Shown: piece by piece, positions 33,930-45,978 of the stretch
How the letters are laid out: the number at the start of each line of letters is the position of its first letter
Position numbering within the stretch: position 1 is the stretch's first letter
NCBI RefSeq assembly: GCF_003086295.3
Contig: NC_092048.1
Span: forward strand, 70,908,841 to 70,972,840
DNA: 64,000 nt
Source: Arachis hypogaea
Taxonomy: Eukaryota > Streptophyta > Magnoliopsida > Fabales > Fabaceae
Direction of reading: 5' to 3'
The notes under the pieces: generated by a model
What the model saw: the letters and a program-made list of their open reading frames with translations, nothing else
Told to the model about the DNA's origin: nothing
The model's database searches: none
Program-made: the position numbers and the translations under genes

Positions 33930-35329
33930 TGAAGAACTGAAGATTGATGGTTTAGAGGTTATAGTAAACTCTCGTTGCAAGTATAGTTACTAAACCAAGC
34001 AATCAACCTTTCTTACAAAAGTTTTGGTTGTCACAAGTAACAAACCCTTTATAATTGATAACCGAGTATTTAAACCTCGGGTCGTCTTCTCAAGGAATTG
34101 CAGGGAGGTGTTCTTATTATTGGTTATGAGTCTTGTAAATTGGGGGTTTTAAAAGTAAGAAAGCAGTATGTTAAATGATAAGAAATAAAATAGTAATAAT
34201 AAAATAAACTCTTGGCAAGGTATTAGAATTGGAAGTCCTATCCTTATCAATTGTGATGAGAATTGAATTTTTCTCCCACTTTGTTAACCTCTAACTATGA
34301 AGGTAAGTTAAGTGGATGAATTAATATTGATTCCTCAGGTCCTAGTCTTTCCTTGGGAAAGGCTAGAGTTATTGGAACTCGAATTAATTCTTGAAAAATT
34401 CTAATTTTCAGTCAACAATGAGTTTGATAACTCAAGTGTCTCCAATGACTAAACCAAAGCCAAAAGGAAAAAATCCAAATTATTTATATCATAAATAAAA
34501 GAGAGCGATCATAATTCTGAAATACCTCAAATTGCATTAAGTAAAGAAAATCAATCTAAACATAAAGAGTTCATAACTTAATTGATAAAATAAATAAAAG
34601 AACATTGAACCTGAGAAGAAGTTAAAATTCTAAATCCTTTAAGAGGAATCCTAATCCTAAATCCTAAGAGAGAGGAGAGAACCTCTCTCTCTGAAAACTA
34701 CATCTAAATCCTAAATTATGTATTGTGAGCTTGTGATTATGAATGGATGCATTCTCCTACTTTATAGCCTCTAATCTGTGTTTTCTTGGCCGAGAACTGG
34801 GTCAGAAACAGCCCAGAATTCCCTGGTTGCGAATTCAAACACGCTGATTTTTGTCACTGCGACACGTCCGCGTGGAGCACGCGTTCGCGTCACCTAGCTT
34901 CAGGGAACTATGGCATATTATATATCAAATCAAGCTTCGGACGTTAGCTTTCTAATGCAACTGGAACCGCACCGTTTGGATCTCTGTAGCTAAAGTTATA
35001 GCCGTTTGAGTGCGAAGAGGTCAGGCTGGACATCTTAGCAATTTCTCAGCTTCTTATATTCCTTCCACTTTTGCATACTTTCTTTCCATCCTCTAAGCTA
35101 TTCCTGCCCTGTAATCTCTGAAATCACTTAACCCACATATCAAGGCATCGAATGGTAATAAGAGAGGTTTAAACATATCAAAATTAAGACCAAAGAAGCA
35201 TGTTTTCAATCAAAGCACATAATTGGAAGGCAAATGTAAAACCATGCAAATAGTATGAATAAGTGGTTAAAGAGTTGATAAAAACTACTTAATTGAGCAC
35301 AAGATAAACAATAAAATAGTGGTTTATCA
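33930..35329 (-). mobile_element. X-family 5' LTR (copy G2)
   Basis: On the minus strand it starts TGATAAACCACTATTTTATT and ends TCAGTTCTTCA, followed by the primer-binding site, so this is a 5' LTR of about 1400 bp. TATA (minus strand CTATAAA, 34761-34767) lies below an ACGCG patch at 34860-34895. The flank at 35330 is the middle of an RT gene on the plus strand, so the element inserted into pol of element H. It may or may not belong to the LTR at 17120-18536. Confidence 0.75.
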
Positions 35330-36282
35330 CCCAAGGACCAGGAGAAACCCTCATTTACTTGTCCCTATGGTGTCTTTGCTTATAGGAGAATGCCCTTTGG
35401 ATTGTGCAATGCACCTGCAACATTCCAAAGGTGCATGCTCTCCATATTTTCAGACATGATTGAAAGATTCATTGAGGTGTTTATGGATGACTTTTCTGTA
35501 TTTGGTGATTCATATTCTAAATGCTTACACCACTTGGCCTTGGTGCTAAAGAGATGCCAAGAAACCAACCTTGTTTTGAATTGGGAGAAGTGCCATTTTA
35601 TGGTGACAGAAGGGGTGGTTCTTGGTCATAAGATCTCAAAAAGAGGCATAGAGGTGGACAAGACTATGGTGGAGGTGATTGAAAAGCTACCCCCACCTTG
35701 CAATATCAAAGCAATTAGAAGTTTTCTAGGACATGCTGGCTTTTATAGAAGGTTCATTAGAGATTTTTCAAAAATTGCCAAACCTTTGAGTAACTTGCTT
35801 GTCTCTAATATACCTTTTATCTTTGATAAAGAATGCATGCTAGCCTTTGATGAGCTCAAAAACAGACTTTCCTCTGCACCTATCATAGCACCATCATGCT
35901 AGGATTTACCTTTTGAGTTGATGTGTGATGCATCAGATTTTGCTGTGGGTGCTGTTTTAGGACAGAGGAGAGATAATTTGGTGCATGTTATTTATTATGC
36001 CAGCAAAGTCTTAATGAGAATCAAAGGAACTATACCACTACAGAGAAGGAATTACTTGCCATTGTCTTTGCTTTTGACAAATTTAGATCATATCTTATTG
36101 GCACTAAAGTAATTGTATTCACTGATCATGCATCACTCAAATATTTGGTTACCAAACAAGAGTCCAAGCCCAGACTAATAAGGTGAATCCTGCTACTCCA
36201 AGAGTTTGACATTGAAATTAAAGATAGGAGTGGAGCAGAGAACAAAGTGACTGATCACCTATCAAGGATCCCACAAAACGAA
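35330..36282 (+). pseudogene. Reverse transcriptase and RNase H remnant of element H
   Basis: The RT copies element RNA into DNA; RNase H removes the RNA strand. The sequence starts in mid-RT (PKDQEKPSFTCPYGVFAYRR) because the X LTR took its place upstream, so the N-terminal palm is missing. The catalytic FMDDF motif is at about 35480-35494. The thumb/connection follows (VVLGHKISKRGIEVDKTMVE, RSFLGHAGFYRRFIRDFSKI), then RNase H with [35 protein letters not shown] and ENKVTDHLSRI. A stop at about 35900, a frameshift near 36015 and a stop at about 36185 inactivate it. The family is Athila/Tat-type Ty3/gypsy. Confidence 0.9.
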
Positions 36283-37630
36283 GATGAGGCACACCAACTT
36301 GCAGTAAATGAGAGCTTCCCTGATGAGCAGTTGATGATGATCCAAGAAGCCCCTTGGTTTGCAGACATTGCCAATTTCAAGGTTTTTGGAGAACTACCAA
36401 CTAACATCAACAAACACATGAGGAGGAAGCTAATCAAAGATGCTAAACACTACATTTGGGATGAGCCCTATTTGTTCAAAAAATGTGCTGATGGGATCTT
36501 GAGAAGGTGTATTTCACAAGAGGAAGGGCAAGAAGTGCTTTGGCAATACCATAGATCTTCATATGGAGGCCACTTTAGTAGGGAAAGAACTGCAGCCAAG
36601 GTGCTACAATGTGGGTTCTATTGGCCAACCATGTTCAAGGATGCAAAGGAATTGGTGTCAAGGTGAAATAAATGCCAAAGGGCTGGCAATCTATCCAAGA
36701 AAAATGAGATGCCACAGAGGTTTATAATGGAATTAGAATTGTTTGACATGTGGGGAATTGATTTTATGGGACCTTTTCCATCCTCCTACTCAAATAATTA
36801 TATATTGGTGGCTGTAGATTATGTGTCAAAGTGGGTAGAAGCCATATCCACAGCGACAAATGACAACAAGGTTGATAAGCTTCTTGAGAAGGAACATCTT
36901 CAGCCGATTTGGAGTTCCTAGAGCCCTTATTAGTGATGGAGGGACACACTTCTGCAACAAGCAACTTGAGACACTCCTACTCAAGTATGGAGTCAAACAC
37001 AAAGTGGCAACTCCATACCATCCATAGACCAACGGGCAAGCTGAGATTTCAAACAGGGAGCTCAAAAGAATTCTTGAAAAAACTGTTGGAAGCTCAAGGA
37101 AGGATTGGTCTAAGAAGCTGGATGATGCATTATGGGCCTATAGGACAGCCTTCAAAACACCTATTGGGATGTCTCCATACCAATTGGTGTTTGTTAAGGC
37201 TTGTCACTTGCCAGTTGAGCTTGAACATAGAGTATTCTGGGCTCTAAAAATGTTGAATTTCGATGATCAAGCTACTGGAGAAAGGAGGGTAATGTAACTC
37301 AATGAGCTGGAAGAATTAAGAAACCAAGATTTTGAGAATGCAAAAATCTACAAGGAAAACACAAAGAGGTGGCATGATTAAAAGATAGCAAGGAGAGAGT
37401 TCACAGAAGGTCAGAAAGTGCTGCTGTACAATTCAAGACTGAAGTTCTTCCCAGGGAAGCTTAAGTCTCGATGGTCTGGACCCTTCACCATCCTCAAGGT
37501 GTTTCCCTATGGTCATGTAGAGCTCATAGAAGACAAAACACAAAGAACATTCACTGTGAATGGCCATAGACTCAAGCATTACTTAGGAGCTTCACTGGAT
37601 GAGAAGAGAGTGAGCTACAACCTCAGCTAA
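36283..37630 (+). pseudogene. Integrase remnant of element H
   Basis: Integrase would join element DNA to the chromosome. The zinc-binding part shows WQYHRSSYGGHFSRERTAAK and, after a stop, CQRAGN. The catalytic core has [20 protein letters not shown] (first Asp), [14 protein letters not shown] (second Asp) and [20 protein letters not shown] (Glu), so the D-D-E residues remain visible in three frames. The tail has [40 protein letters not shown] and [18 protein letters not shown], ending at a stop at 37628. Stops near 36664, 37028, 37295 and 37379 and a frameshift near 36880 make it inactive. No chromodomain is present. Confidence 0.9.
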
Positions 37631-37641
37631 AGAAGGAAGAA

Positions 37642-37689
37642 CGTCAAGCTAGTGACGATAAAGAAGTGCTAGTTGGGAGGCACCCCAAC
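37642..37689 (+). other. Post-coding hairpin module of element H
   Basis: CGTCAAGCTAGTGACG (37642-37657) is followed by ATAAAGAAGTGCTA and GTTGGGAGGCACCCCAAC (37672-37689; stem GTTGGG/CCCAAC, loop AGGCAC). It starts 12 bases after the integrase stop, the same spacing as in E and F. Confidence 0.8.
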
Positions 37690-38781
37690 ACTTTATATCC
37701 TTTTGATTTATTGCTTTCTTAGAAGTAACTTAAAATTGTCAACTTAGATAGTTTAAGTTCCAATTTAATATTCTGGTATCATTGCATTCTAAAGGTAGAT
37801 TGTAGGTGGTAGATTAGGAAACTTAAATATCAGTTTTCAGTAGTTAGAAAATCTTCAATGTGTTTTCTTTTTCTCTGAAAGTGCAATTTGATGAATATAT
37901 CTACTGATGATGAGTAATTGGGCTGAGAACTAGCTAAAAAGCTAAGTTTGGTGTGGCCACCAATCCACTTAATCTAGGCTTACAACCATTTGAATGAATT
38001 AAATTTGAGAAGTAAGCCCAGAGATTAAGTTTAGTGTGGCCACCACCATACGAAGATCACCTAGTAACCCAATACCATTCAAGTTGAAAGCATTTAATAA
38101 ATTGGTAAATGCATAAAAGTTGGTTTTGAATGTGTTCGGAAGGGGTTAGAAGTGAAAGAATATGAAAGGATTAAAATTAATTCACCCTTATGAACACATT
38201 AAAACCCAATGATGAACCCAATTTATTAGATGCAATGGGATTAAGTTTGGTGTCCGAAGGGACACTCATCAGTTGCAATTTCATTGGCTCACACTATAAG
38301 GAATGTGAAGGATTCTTTTGTAATTACTGATGGGGTTTCGGTTTTTATTTTCAGGAGAGAGAGAATGGGGCCCACATGATTGATAGCTCATAAAGCAAGA
38401 AGTCAAAGTGTACTTGCACTTTGGAACTCAACACATGTAGGAAGCCAAAAGGGATAAGGATTGGCACCTCTTCCCACACTAGGCGCCACTCCCCAAGTGG
38501 GAAAACATTGAATTACTTTCACTTCCCACCCTCCAGACTACACTCCCTACCTCTATATAAACCCCTCACTTTCCCACCACTCTTCACACTTTGAACCCAA
38601 ACCTCATACACGAAAGACCCTCCACACTCTACCCCCCTCTCTTTTCTTTACCTTTCTTTCCCTTTTCTTGATTTGGACAATCAAGTCCTAAGTTTGGTGT
38701 TGGAGCAAAACTATGTTTTGCTTACTCTCTTTCAAAATTCTCCAACTTTGCTTAACCCTTCAAACACCCTTTCTCAACCCA
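37690..38781 (+). other. Non-coding leader of ORF2 in element H with AAGTTTGGTGT copies
   Basis: No gene. The motif TAAGTTTGGTGT recurs at 37943-37954, 38241-38254 and 38689-38701, with a variant at about 38025-38037. The two earliest copies are each followed by ggccacc. The stretch near 38550-38690 is C/T-rich. Confidence 0.65.
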
Positions 38782-39494
38782 ATGGCACCACCAAAAGCCT
38801 CATCATCAAAGAAAAGAAAGACCAAGGAACCAACCTCAGGATCCTCAAGCCACAATGAATACAAGTTCCTCTCAGTATTCAACCAAAACTAATTTTATAG
38901 TTGGGAGAGTGAGAGGCAAATCATTCTGAAGGTTGGCTTCCAACTGGGGAGAAACGAGCACCCTGAGATCAATAGGGAAATCAACAACAAGAAGAAGGGG
39001 CTGAAGAGTAACCATATTACCTAGCACTCCAACCACCACCATACCAACAATACCAACAATACCAATAATTTTCTGAAGGTTTCAACTGGGAGCAATTACA
39101 TGGAGATATACACCAAATGAAAGGAGACATACACCATCTAAGAGAAGATGTCAACCAACTCAAGGATCAATAAAAACAATGGGACCAAGTGAATGAGAAC
39201 ATACAACAACTCCAAGGGAGTTTGGAGCACATGAGGAAAGAGCAGCAAGAACACTTCGACTGGGGAGAGATGCAAAGCGCACTCAACAAGATAGTGCAGC
39301 AAAATAAATGGCAGCAGAGGAACCTTGCTAAGTTCAGGAATCTTTATGATGCCAGAACTATTTCAAGGAGGCAATATGATATCAACACACAAGCAAAGCT
39401 GAATCACTTGTGTAATGTTGTGGCTGCCTTAAACCCCGAATACCCAACATTCATGCAAAGAATGGAAGAGTTGAGTGCGAGACAAGGAGGATGA
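38782..39494 (+). pseudogene. ORF2 remnant of element H
   Basis: The start MAPPKASSSKKRKTKEPTSG matches the basic N-terminus of ORF2 in element E (MASSSSKRRKGKEPMEQ). A stop follows after about 36 codons. Most of the central domain is deleted or scrambled; only fragments such as ILKVGFQLGRNEHPEINREI remain near 38925-38990. The 3' part is an open frame of 101 codons (39189-39494) starting MNENIQQLQGSLEHMRKEQQ, which looks like a coiled coil. The neighbours are the hairpin module upstream and the 3' LTR downstream, as in E. It is inactive. Confidence 0.65.
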
Positions 39495-40299
39495 AAGAAA
39501 TTACATGAGGAGGCTAGGATTTTGGAAGCCCAAGGACACAAAGGCACAAGAGGGATCTTCCAAAAAGAATGATGATGACTCCTCCCCCTCCAAAAAGAAA
39601 GATAAAGGAAAATGGCCAATGAATTGAAGCTGCTCAAGGTTGTTAAGTCCCATGGTTGAAACTCTCAAATTTCTGAATTCTGTTTAGTTTTCTTTATGTT
39701 TACATTTCTGTCTAATAATAAGTTGCAATGTTAGGATAGTTTATGTTTAACGCTTAGTTTTCTTATGTCCTAAAGTCTTTTATAAGTCCTTTGAATTACA
39801 AGAAAGAAAATGCAATGTTAGTTCAAGTTTCATCAACATCAATAAAAGAATAGTTTGTTTCCATAAGAGTCTTTGTGAGTTGTTACAAAAACAAGAGTAA
39901 AAGAGACTAAGACCAAGAGAGACCATTCAAAAACTAAGAGACAAGGAACTAAGTGTAGAACCTTGAATGAACTGGAAAGAAAATGAGTCATGAAAAGTAG
40001 AGGCTAAGGGGTGTCCCTTGAATATCCATAGAACCAAGAAGTAGTAAGCAATAAAGACCCAAGGCTCTGAGCATCAACTAATAGGATGAAAAAAACACTA
40101 ACTATCTCAAAAGAGCAGGAAATCCTAGTAGATGCTTGTGGTGTAGATGTGTCAAGAAAAGAGACCTGGGCAAGTAAATTCTTAGGCGTGTTTCAACACC
40201 TAGTACCCTAAAGCCAATTCGTTTGGGAGTGCTAATTGAAAGCCTAAAAAGGACCATAAAAAGGACTTGCATCATCTACCCTTTTTTCTTGCCTAAAAA
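39495..40299 (+). other. 3' non-coding region of element H
   Basis: No gene seen. Phrases such as cccaaggctctgagcatcaa and atgcttgtggtgtagatgtgtcaag match the region before the FIDEL-type 3' LTRs (400-560 plus 7494-7520, and 55400-55520), so this 3' end is shared between families. Two copies of a cctaaaaaggaccataaaa phrase lie at 40237-40310. Confidence 0.6.
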
Positions 40300-40454
40300 G
40301 GACCATAAAATAGCATAATCTCATTTAATCATTGTAATTTATGAATTAATTGATAAATATTATGGTACATTGCTTTGAAATGGGTTTGTGCTAAATTTCA
40401 GGTGGAAAAGAGCAACAAAAAGGGAAGAAAACAACAAAACAAGCTAGGATGTGA

Positions 40455-41690
40455 AACTGGCGTGCCACTTGGAACAAACGCCACAAAAATGTATGGGCGT
40501 GGCACGCCAGTATTGAAGTCCAGAGGGGATTCTCAAAGCCTTTAAATGGGCGTGGCACGCCAGAAGCTGGGCGTGGCACGCCAGTATAGTTTTCCAGAGA
40601 GCCATGCTGAATGCCACTAAAGGAGCGTGGCACGCCAAGCTGGGCGTGGCACGCCTAACCCATCACGTACTATGGGTGTGCCACTTAAACCATGGGGCGT
40701 GGCACGCCAGTTCATCAATCCAGAGGGGATCATCACTTAGGCGTGCCACTTGGTATCGAAGGCGTGGCACGCCAGCTTCAAATTGTCCCTTGGGTGTGCC
40801 ACTTGAAGACCCAGGCGTGGCACGCCAAGCTTAAAAGAGCCACATTAAAGTGGGGTGCCACTTGAGCATCAAGGCGTGGCACGCTAGTACAAGTTTCCAA
40901 AGAAGAGGTTGAATGCCCAAAAGGCTGGGCGTGCCATTTGGTGTTGAAGGCGTGGCACGCCAGCTCTCAATTGTCACTTGGGCGTGTCACATGAAGACCC
41001 AGGCGTGGCACGTCAACATTCAAGAAGGCCAAAGCAAAGCTGGGCGTGCCACTTGGTGTCGAAGGTGTGGCCCGCCAAGCTTTCATACTCACTTAGGCGT
41101 GCCACTTGAGCATCCAAGCGTGGCACGCCAACGTAAAGAAGGCCAAAGCAAAGGCTGGGCGTGCCACTTGGTGTCGAAGGCGTGGCACGCCAGCTCTCAA
41201 TTGTCACTTGGGCGTGCCACTTGAAGACCCAGGCGTGGCACACCAGCTACTGGACCAAGGAAAAATGCTGGGCGTGGCACGCTAGTTATATTATCCAGAG
41301 AGAAGAACCAAGCTCACATAATGGGCATGGCACGCCAGATCCTGGGCGTGCCACGCTATTTCAATGGACCAGAGAAAAGAACCAAGCATACATAGTGGGC
41401 CTGGCACGCCAGACCCTGGGTGTGCCACGCTAGTTCAACTTTTCAGAGAAGAGAAGAAGAAGGAAAAGGGCTGGGCGTGCCACTTGGGCTCGAAGGCGTG
41501 GCACGCCAGGCCAACACCAAGCTTAAGAAGACCCTGGGCGTGCCGCTTGAGCTCGATGGCATGGCACAACAGGAACACCAACACATGGGGCGTGCCACTT
41601 GAAGAGCTGGGTGTGGCGCACCAAGCCAAATTGGAAGCTGGGCGTGGCACGCCACTCAAACGCCTGTCACACGCCAGCTGGAATGTCATG
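40455..41690. repeat. Palindromic GGCGTGGCACGCC array in the H LTR
   Basis: More than 40 copies of GGCGTGGCACGCCA and the variant GGCGTGCCACTTG are spaced every 20-60 bp over 1.2 kb. Frames through it give repeated AWHA/GVPL-type peptides and are not genes. Confidence 0.9.
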
Positions 41691-41769
41691 CATTAAGTTT
41701 TCCCTTCCCTCTAAATTGTAATTTTTCTTTTCTCTTTTTGTATTTTCTTTATTCTAGTGCTAGGAGTAG

Positions 41770-41777
41770 TATAAATA
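41770..41777 (+). promoter_or_regulatory. TATA box of the H LTR
   Basis: TATAAATA about 80 bp after the last palindromic unit, as in the solo LTR at 2837. Confidence 0.55.
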
Positions 41778-42737
41778 ATCTCTGGAAGTATTCAGAAAGG
41801 GAGTTGGGTTATGGAGTAGAGTTTTGTTAAAGTATAGTTAGATTTACTTTTCACACCAACTCTTCTATCTTATGTACTCTTCTCTGAGCTATGAGTAGCT
41901 GAATTCCCTCTCATTGAGAGAGGGACCTCCGTTGTACTTGATGGATTAATGATAGTGAATTTCTTTTTCTCTTCATCTTCTATTTGATTTGCTAGAAGGA
42001 ATTTCGTTTTAATGTTAGTGTTCAGTCATCTTGGGAAAGAGATTGAATGCAAAATGGGTTTCATGGGAATCTTGGAAAAGGAAACATGAAACACACTTGA
42101 GTAGGATCTGGGTTTTGGTGTTTGGATATGGTGACATATAATCCTCCCTCTACTTGGACCTATGATGATGTGTGGTATAATCAGGGACCAAGCATATCTC
42201 TCTTCATGAGCAATTAGACCAAGGAATTGGCTATTGATCAAGATCTGAGAGATTGAATCACCAAGGGATTGGGGTTCAATCAATCATAATTGCCAAGAGG
42301 TCAATGAGTTGCATGATTGAAGAGGATATGAACTGGATTTAATCTAAAGAGAACAACATCTCCTGATCTCAATGAATTCCCCTATTCTTATCTTCCACAT
42401 TCTTTATAGCTTTCTTTACATTCTGTCAATCCCATCCCCAATTACAGTTAAGTCATTGATGTTTCTACACTTTACATTATTGCTATTTCCTTTTCTGTAC
42501 TTTACTACTTCTCTTTACTTTTGAGTCATTTATATTTCTGCCCATTTACAATTCTGCAATCACAATCTATTCTGCTCAGCTTGACTAATTCACCAATTGA
42601 TTAAAATTGCTCAAATTTACCAATCTCTGTGGATACGATCCCACTCCACTGTGGGTTATTACTTGACGATAATTTTGGTGCGCTTGCCAAAAGAACGGAT
42701 TCATCATTTTTATATGGGGAGTGAATTCCGGTCATCA

Positions 42738-43770
42738 ATTGTGATGAGAATTTTCCATTGCTACCACTTAGTTAACCTCTAACTATGGAGGAAAAACAAG
42801 TGGATGAATTAACTTGAGTCCACAAGTCCTAGCCAAATCTAGATGAAAGACTAGCTTTAGTGGCATTCAAGTCAATTAGCAACTTCTAATTATCAATCAA
42901 CAAGAGAATTAGACAACTCAAGAGTCACCAATTGCTCTACCTAGGCCAAAAGGAACAAAATCTATACAAAAATCCAACCAAGCATTTTATCAAACACTTG
43001 AAATGCATAAAACGAAAGTAAATCTATACTACTCAATTGCAAGGAATTAAACAACAACAAATGAATCATAAATTAGAAGAAAAAAAAAGTGCATCAACAT
43101 AAAAGTAGAGAATTACAAGAATTAAATGCTAAACTAGAGAGATGAAATGTAGAAGAAGAAGAATTACAAGAGGAAAAGAAAATCAAAGCATGAAATTAAC
43201 ATAGATCTAAGAAATTCTAATCTAGATCTAACCTAATCCTAATTCTAGAGAGAAGTAAGAGATTCTCTCTCTAAAACTAACTTTCCCTCCAAAACTAAAC
43301 TCAAACTTAACTAATGTGATCAAAAGTTCTGATTCCCCTTCAGTCCTTGGGTTAAATAGAATCACAGATGAGTTGGATTTTGGCCTGGGAATCCCAGAAT
43401 CGCCCCAGTGTTTTGCCCTTAAGTGAGTCACGTCCGAGCATCGACGCGTACACGTGGGTCACACGTACACGTAGCTTGACAATTTCCTATCCACGCGTAC
43501 GCGTCGCCATGCGACATCATAATCCACGTGTGCGCATCTGCTGCACGTGCGCGTGGAACTCAGCATCCCAAATCCTTGTTTCTTCATGAGTTCTCCATTT
43601 GCATGCTTTTCCTCTTCACCCCTTTGATCCATTCCTAGCCTTTCGAATATGAATTCACTAACAAACATATCAAGGCATCTAGTGGAATCAAAGGTAAATC
43701 AAAATTAGCAGTTAAGGGCCTAAAAAGCACGTTTTCCCACTTAGGAACAAATTAGGAGACAATCATGAAA
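42738..43770 (-). mobile_element. X-family LTR remnant (minus strand)
   Basis: It matches 17455-18460 and 34245-35250 in order: attgtgatgagaatt, ctagtcttt-type phrases, tctctctaaaactaac, ACGCGT units (43430-43555), cctaaaaagcacgtttt, and atgaaaccatg. It lacks both LTR ends: the low end is cut by the H LTR and the high end stops at ACCATG, where another LTR begins. No gene. Confidence 0.65.
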
Positions 43771-44515
43771 CCATGTGATAAACCACTATTTCATGGTTTA
43801 TCTTGTGCTAATTTGAGTGGTTTATTTGAGTGGATTTTATCAAGCGAGAAGCGACGTACACACATGGCTCACGCGTGCATGCGAATTGGAGTTCTGCACA
43901 GCAACGCTTGCGTATACCCGATGCATACGCGTGGAAGCGAATTTGCACAGCGACGTGTGTGCGTACTTGACGCGTACGCATGACACGCGAAGATGGCAGC
44001 GACGCGTACGCGTAACATGCGCGATCTGCATAAATTTTAGAAAGCGCTGGGGGCGATTTTGGGCCGAGTTTGGACCCAGTTTTCGGCCCAGAAACACAGA
44101 CTAGAGCCAGGGAACAACAGAGACTCAACACACATTGACATTACGCATAGTTTTAGTTTAGTTTTTGGAATCTTAGAGAGAATTCTACTCCTTCCTCTAG
44201 GGTTCTTCACATTCATAGTTTTAGAGTTTAATGCTTTTGCATTTGGATACTGAGAAGGATCATTACCCCCGTGGAAGTTTCATTATTCTAGTTTGTTTTC
44301 TCATTCTTTTACTTTTTACTGCCCATTAACCCTGTTTGGATAAGTATGTTGCATTTTGGGATTTATTAATGCAAGGAACTATTTTTATTTTTAATTGATT
44401 TTTAATTATTATTTATCATGTCTTCCTTTTACTCCCTTTTTAATTCTGTGAAGTTTATATTTATGTTAATGGAGTAGTTTCCTAACTTGATTGGGAGTTG
44501 ATTAAAAAGGAGAAC
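43771..44515 (+). mobile_element. LTR start of another X-like element (plus strand), truncated
   Basis: It begins TGATAAACCACTATTTCATG and at first mirrors the X LTR start in the opposite direction to the remnant just before it. It then carries ACGCGT units (43855-44025) and afterwards differs from G1/G2 (ggatactgagaaggatcatt, ggaagtttcattattctag). It is cut at 44515 by a FIDEL-type LTR. Frames of 60-107 codons here come from the repeat. Confidence 0.55.
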
Positions 44516-45978
44516 TGATGAGCGGATAATTTATACCCTTTTTGGTATTGATTTTACCTAGTTGTTAGTATGATTTAGTTAATTTTCATTATATTTTTAT
44601 TAGTTTTTATGCAAAAATCACAATTCTGGACTTTACTATGAGTTTGTGTATTTTTCTATAATTTCAGGTATTTTATGGCTGAAATTGAGGGACCTGAGCA
44701 AAAATCTTATTCAGAGGCTGAGAAAGGACTGCAGATGCTGTTGGATTCTGACCCTCCTGCACTCAAAGTGGATTTTCTGGAGCTACAGAAGCCCAATTGG
44801 CGCGCTATCAATTGCGTGGAAAGTAGACATCTTGGAATTTTTAGCAATATATAATAGTCCATACTTTGCCCAAAATGGCCCAAACTGGCGTTAATAGACA
44901 GCCAAAAACTTTCTGGCATAAAACACCAGAACTGGCACCTTTCTTGGCGTTAAACGCCCATTTTAGCACCCAGGGTGGCGTTTAACTCCAACTTAAAGCA
45001 TATGGACGTGTAAGCTTGAAAGCTCAGCCCAAAGACTCACCAAGTGGGTCCTGGAAGTGGATTTTTGCACTATCTGCACTTAGTTACTCATTTTCTGTAA
45101 ACCTAAGTTACTAGTTAGTATAAAAACTACTTTTAGAGATTCATTTTGCAACTCATGATATTTTACATTTGATATTGTATCTTCTACGGCATGAGTCTCT
45201 AAACCCCATAGGTGGGGGTGAGGAGCTCTGCTGTGTCTCAATGGATTAATGTAATTATTACTGTTTTCTATTTAATCATGCTTGATTCTATTCTAAGATA
45301 CTCATTCGTACTTCAATCCGGAGAAGATGATGATCCGTGATACTTATCATTATTCTCAATTCTATGAACGCGTGCCTGACAACCACTCCCGTTCTATCTG
45401 AGCTCAACATAGTCATTGGGTGACAGCTTGAGTACGTATCTCTTGGGTCTTTGATCCACGGACCGAGTCCGTGAGATCAGAACCTTCGTGGTATAGCCTA
45501 GAACTAATTGGTAGCATTTCTGGGATCCGAAAAGTCTAAACGTTGTCTGTGATATTCCGAGTAGGATCTGGGAAGGGATGACTGTGACGAGCTTCAAACT
45601 CGCGAATGTTGGGCGTAATGACAGTGTGCAAAAGGATAGAGAGATCTTATTCCGACGCTAGTGAGAACCGACAGATGATTAGCCATGCGGTAGTTATACT
45701 TGGTATTTTTTTATCTGAGACAAGAAATTCGACAGTTGATTATCCGTGCAGAGACCGTGCCTGGTATTTTTCATCCGAGAGGATCATACAGCTTGCCATT
45801 GAAGGAAGCCATGCTTGTTTGGAGAAGAAGGCAGTAGGAAAGCAGAGATTCAGACGACAGAGCATCTCTAGAACCTCAACCTGTTCCTCATTTCTGAATC
45901 ACAAGTATCATTTATTTCATGTTATTTAACTTTCATAAACAAAATCATTTTTATCAATAATCTTTTGACTAAGATTTA
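44516..45978 (+). mobile_element. FIDEL-type LTR, 3'-truncated (LTR1)
   Basis: It starts TGATGAGCGGATAATTTATA, with palindromic GGCGTTAAACGCC-type units at 44885-44995 and TATAAAA at 45119-45125. It stops at ...GACTAAGATTTA, lacking the ~170-bp end that other copies have, and the next LTR begins immediately. In its palindromic segment it resembles the LTR at 55994 more than LTR2. The left flank is GAGAAC. Confidence 0.8.

Larger units (their letters stand above)
40300..42737 (+). mobile_element. 3' LTR of element H
   Basis: The start is approximate (40260-40320); the end is CGGATTCATCA at 42706 or CCGGTCATCA at 42737. The last ~450 bases share the backbone of the solo LTR at 1791 and of E and F (tttctgtactttac phrases, gatcccactcc...gtgggttattacttgacg). 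The U3 part is different: a GGCGTGGCACGCC array (40455-41690) before TATAAATA at 41770. The right end abuts an X LTR remnant. Confidence 0.7.

Noticed and set aside
40455..41690. Regularly spaced repeats resembling a CRISPR array, and overlapping frames with repeated AWHA-type peptides
   Set aside because: The units are palindromic, irregularly spaced and lie in an LTR of a plant retrotransposon. The frames arise from the repeat.
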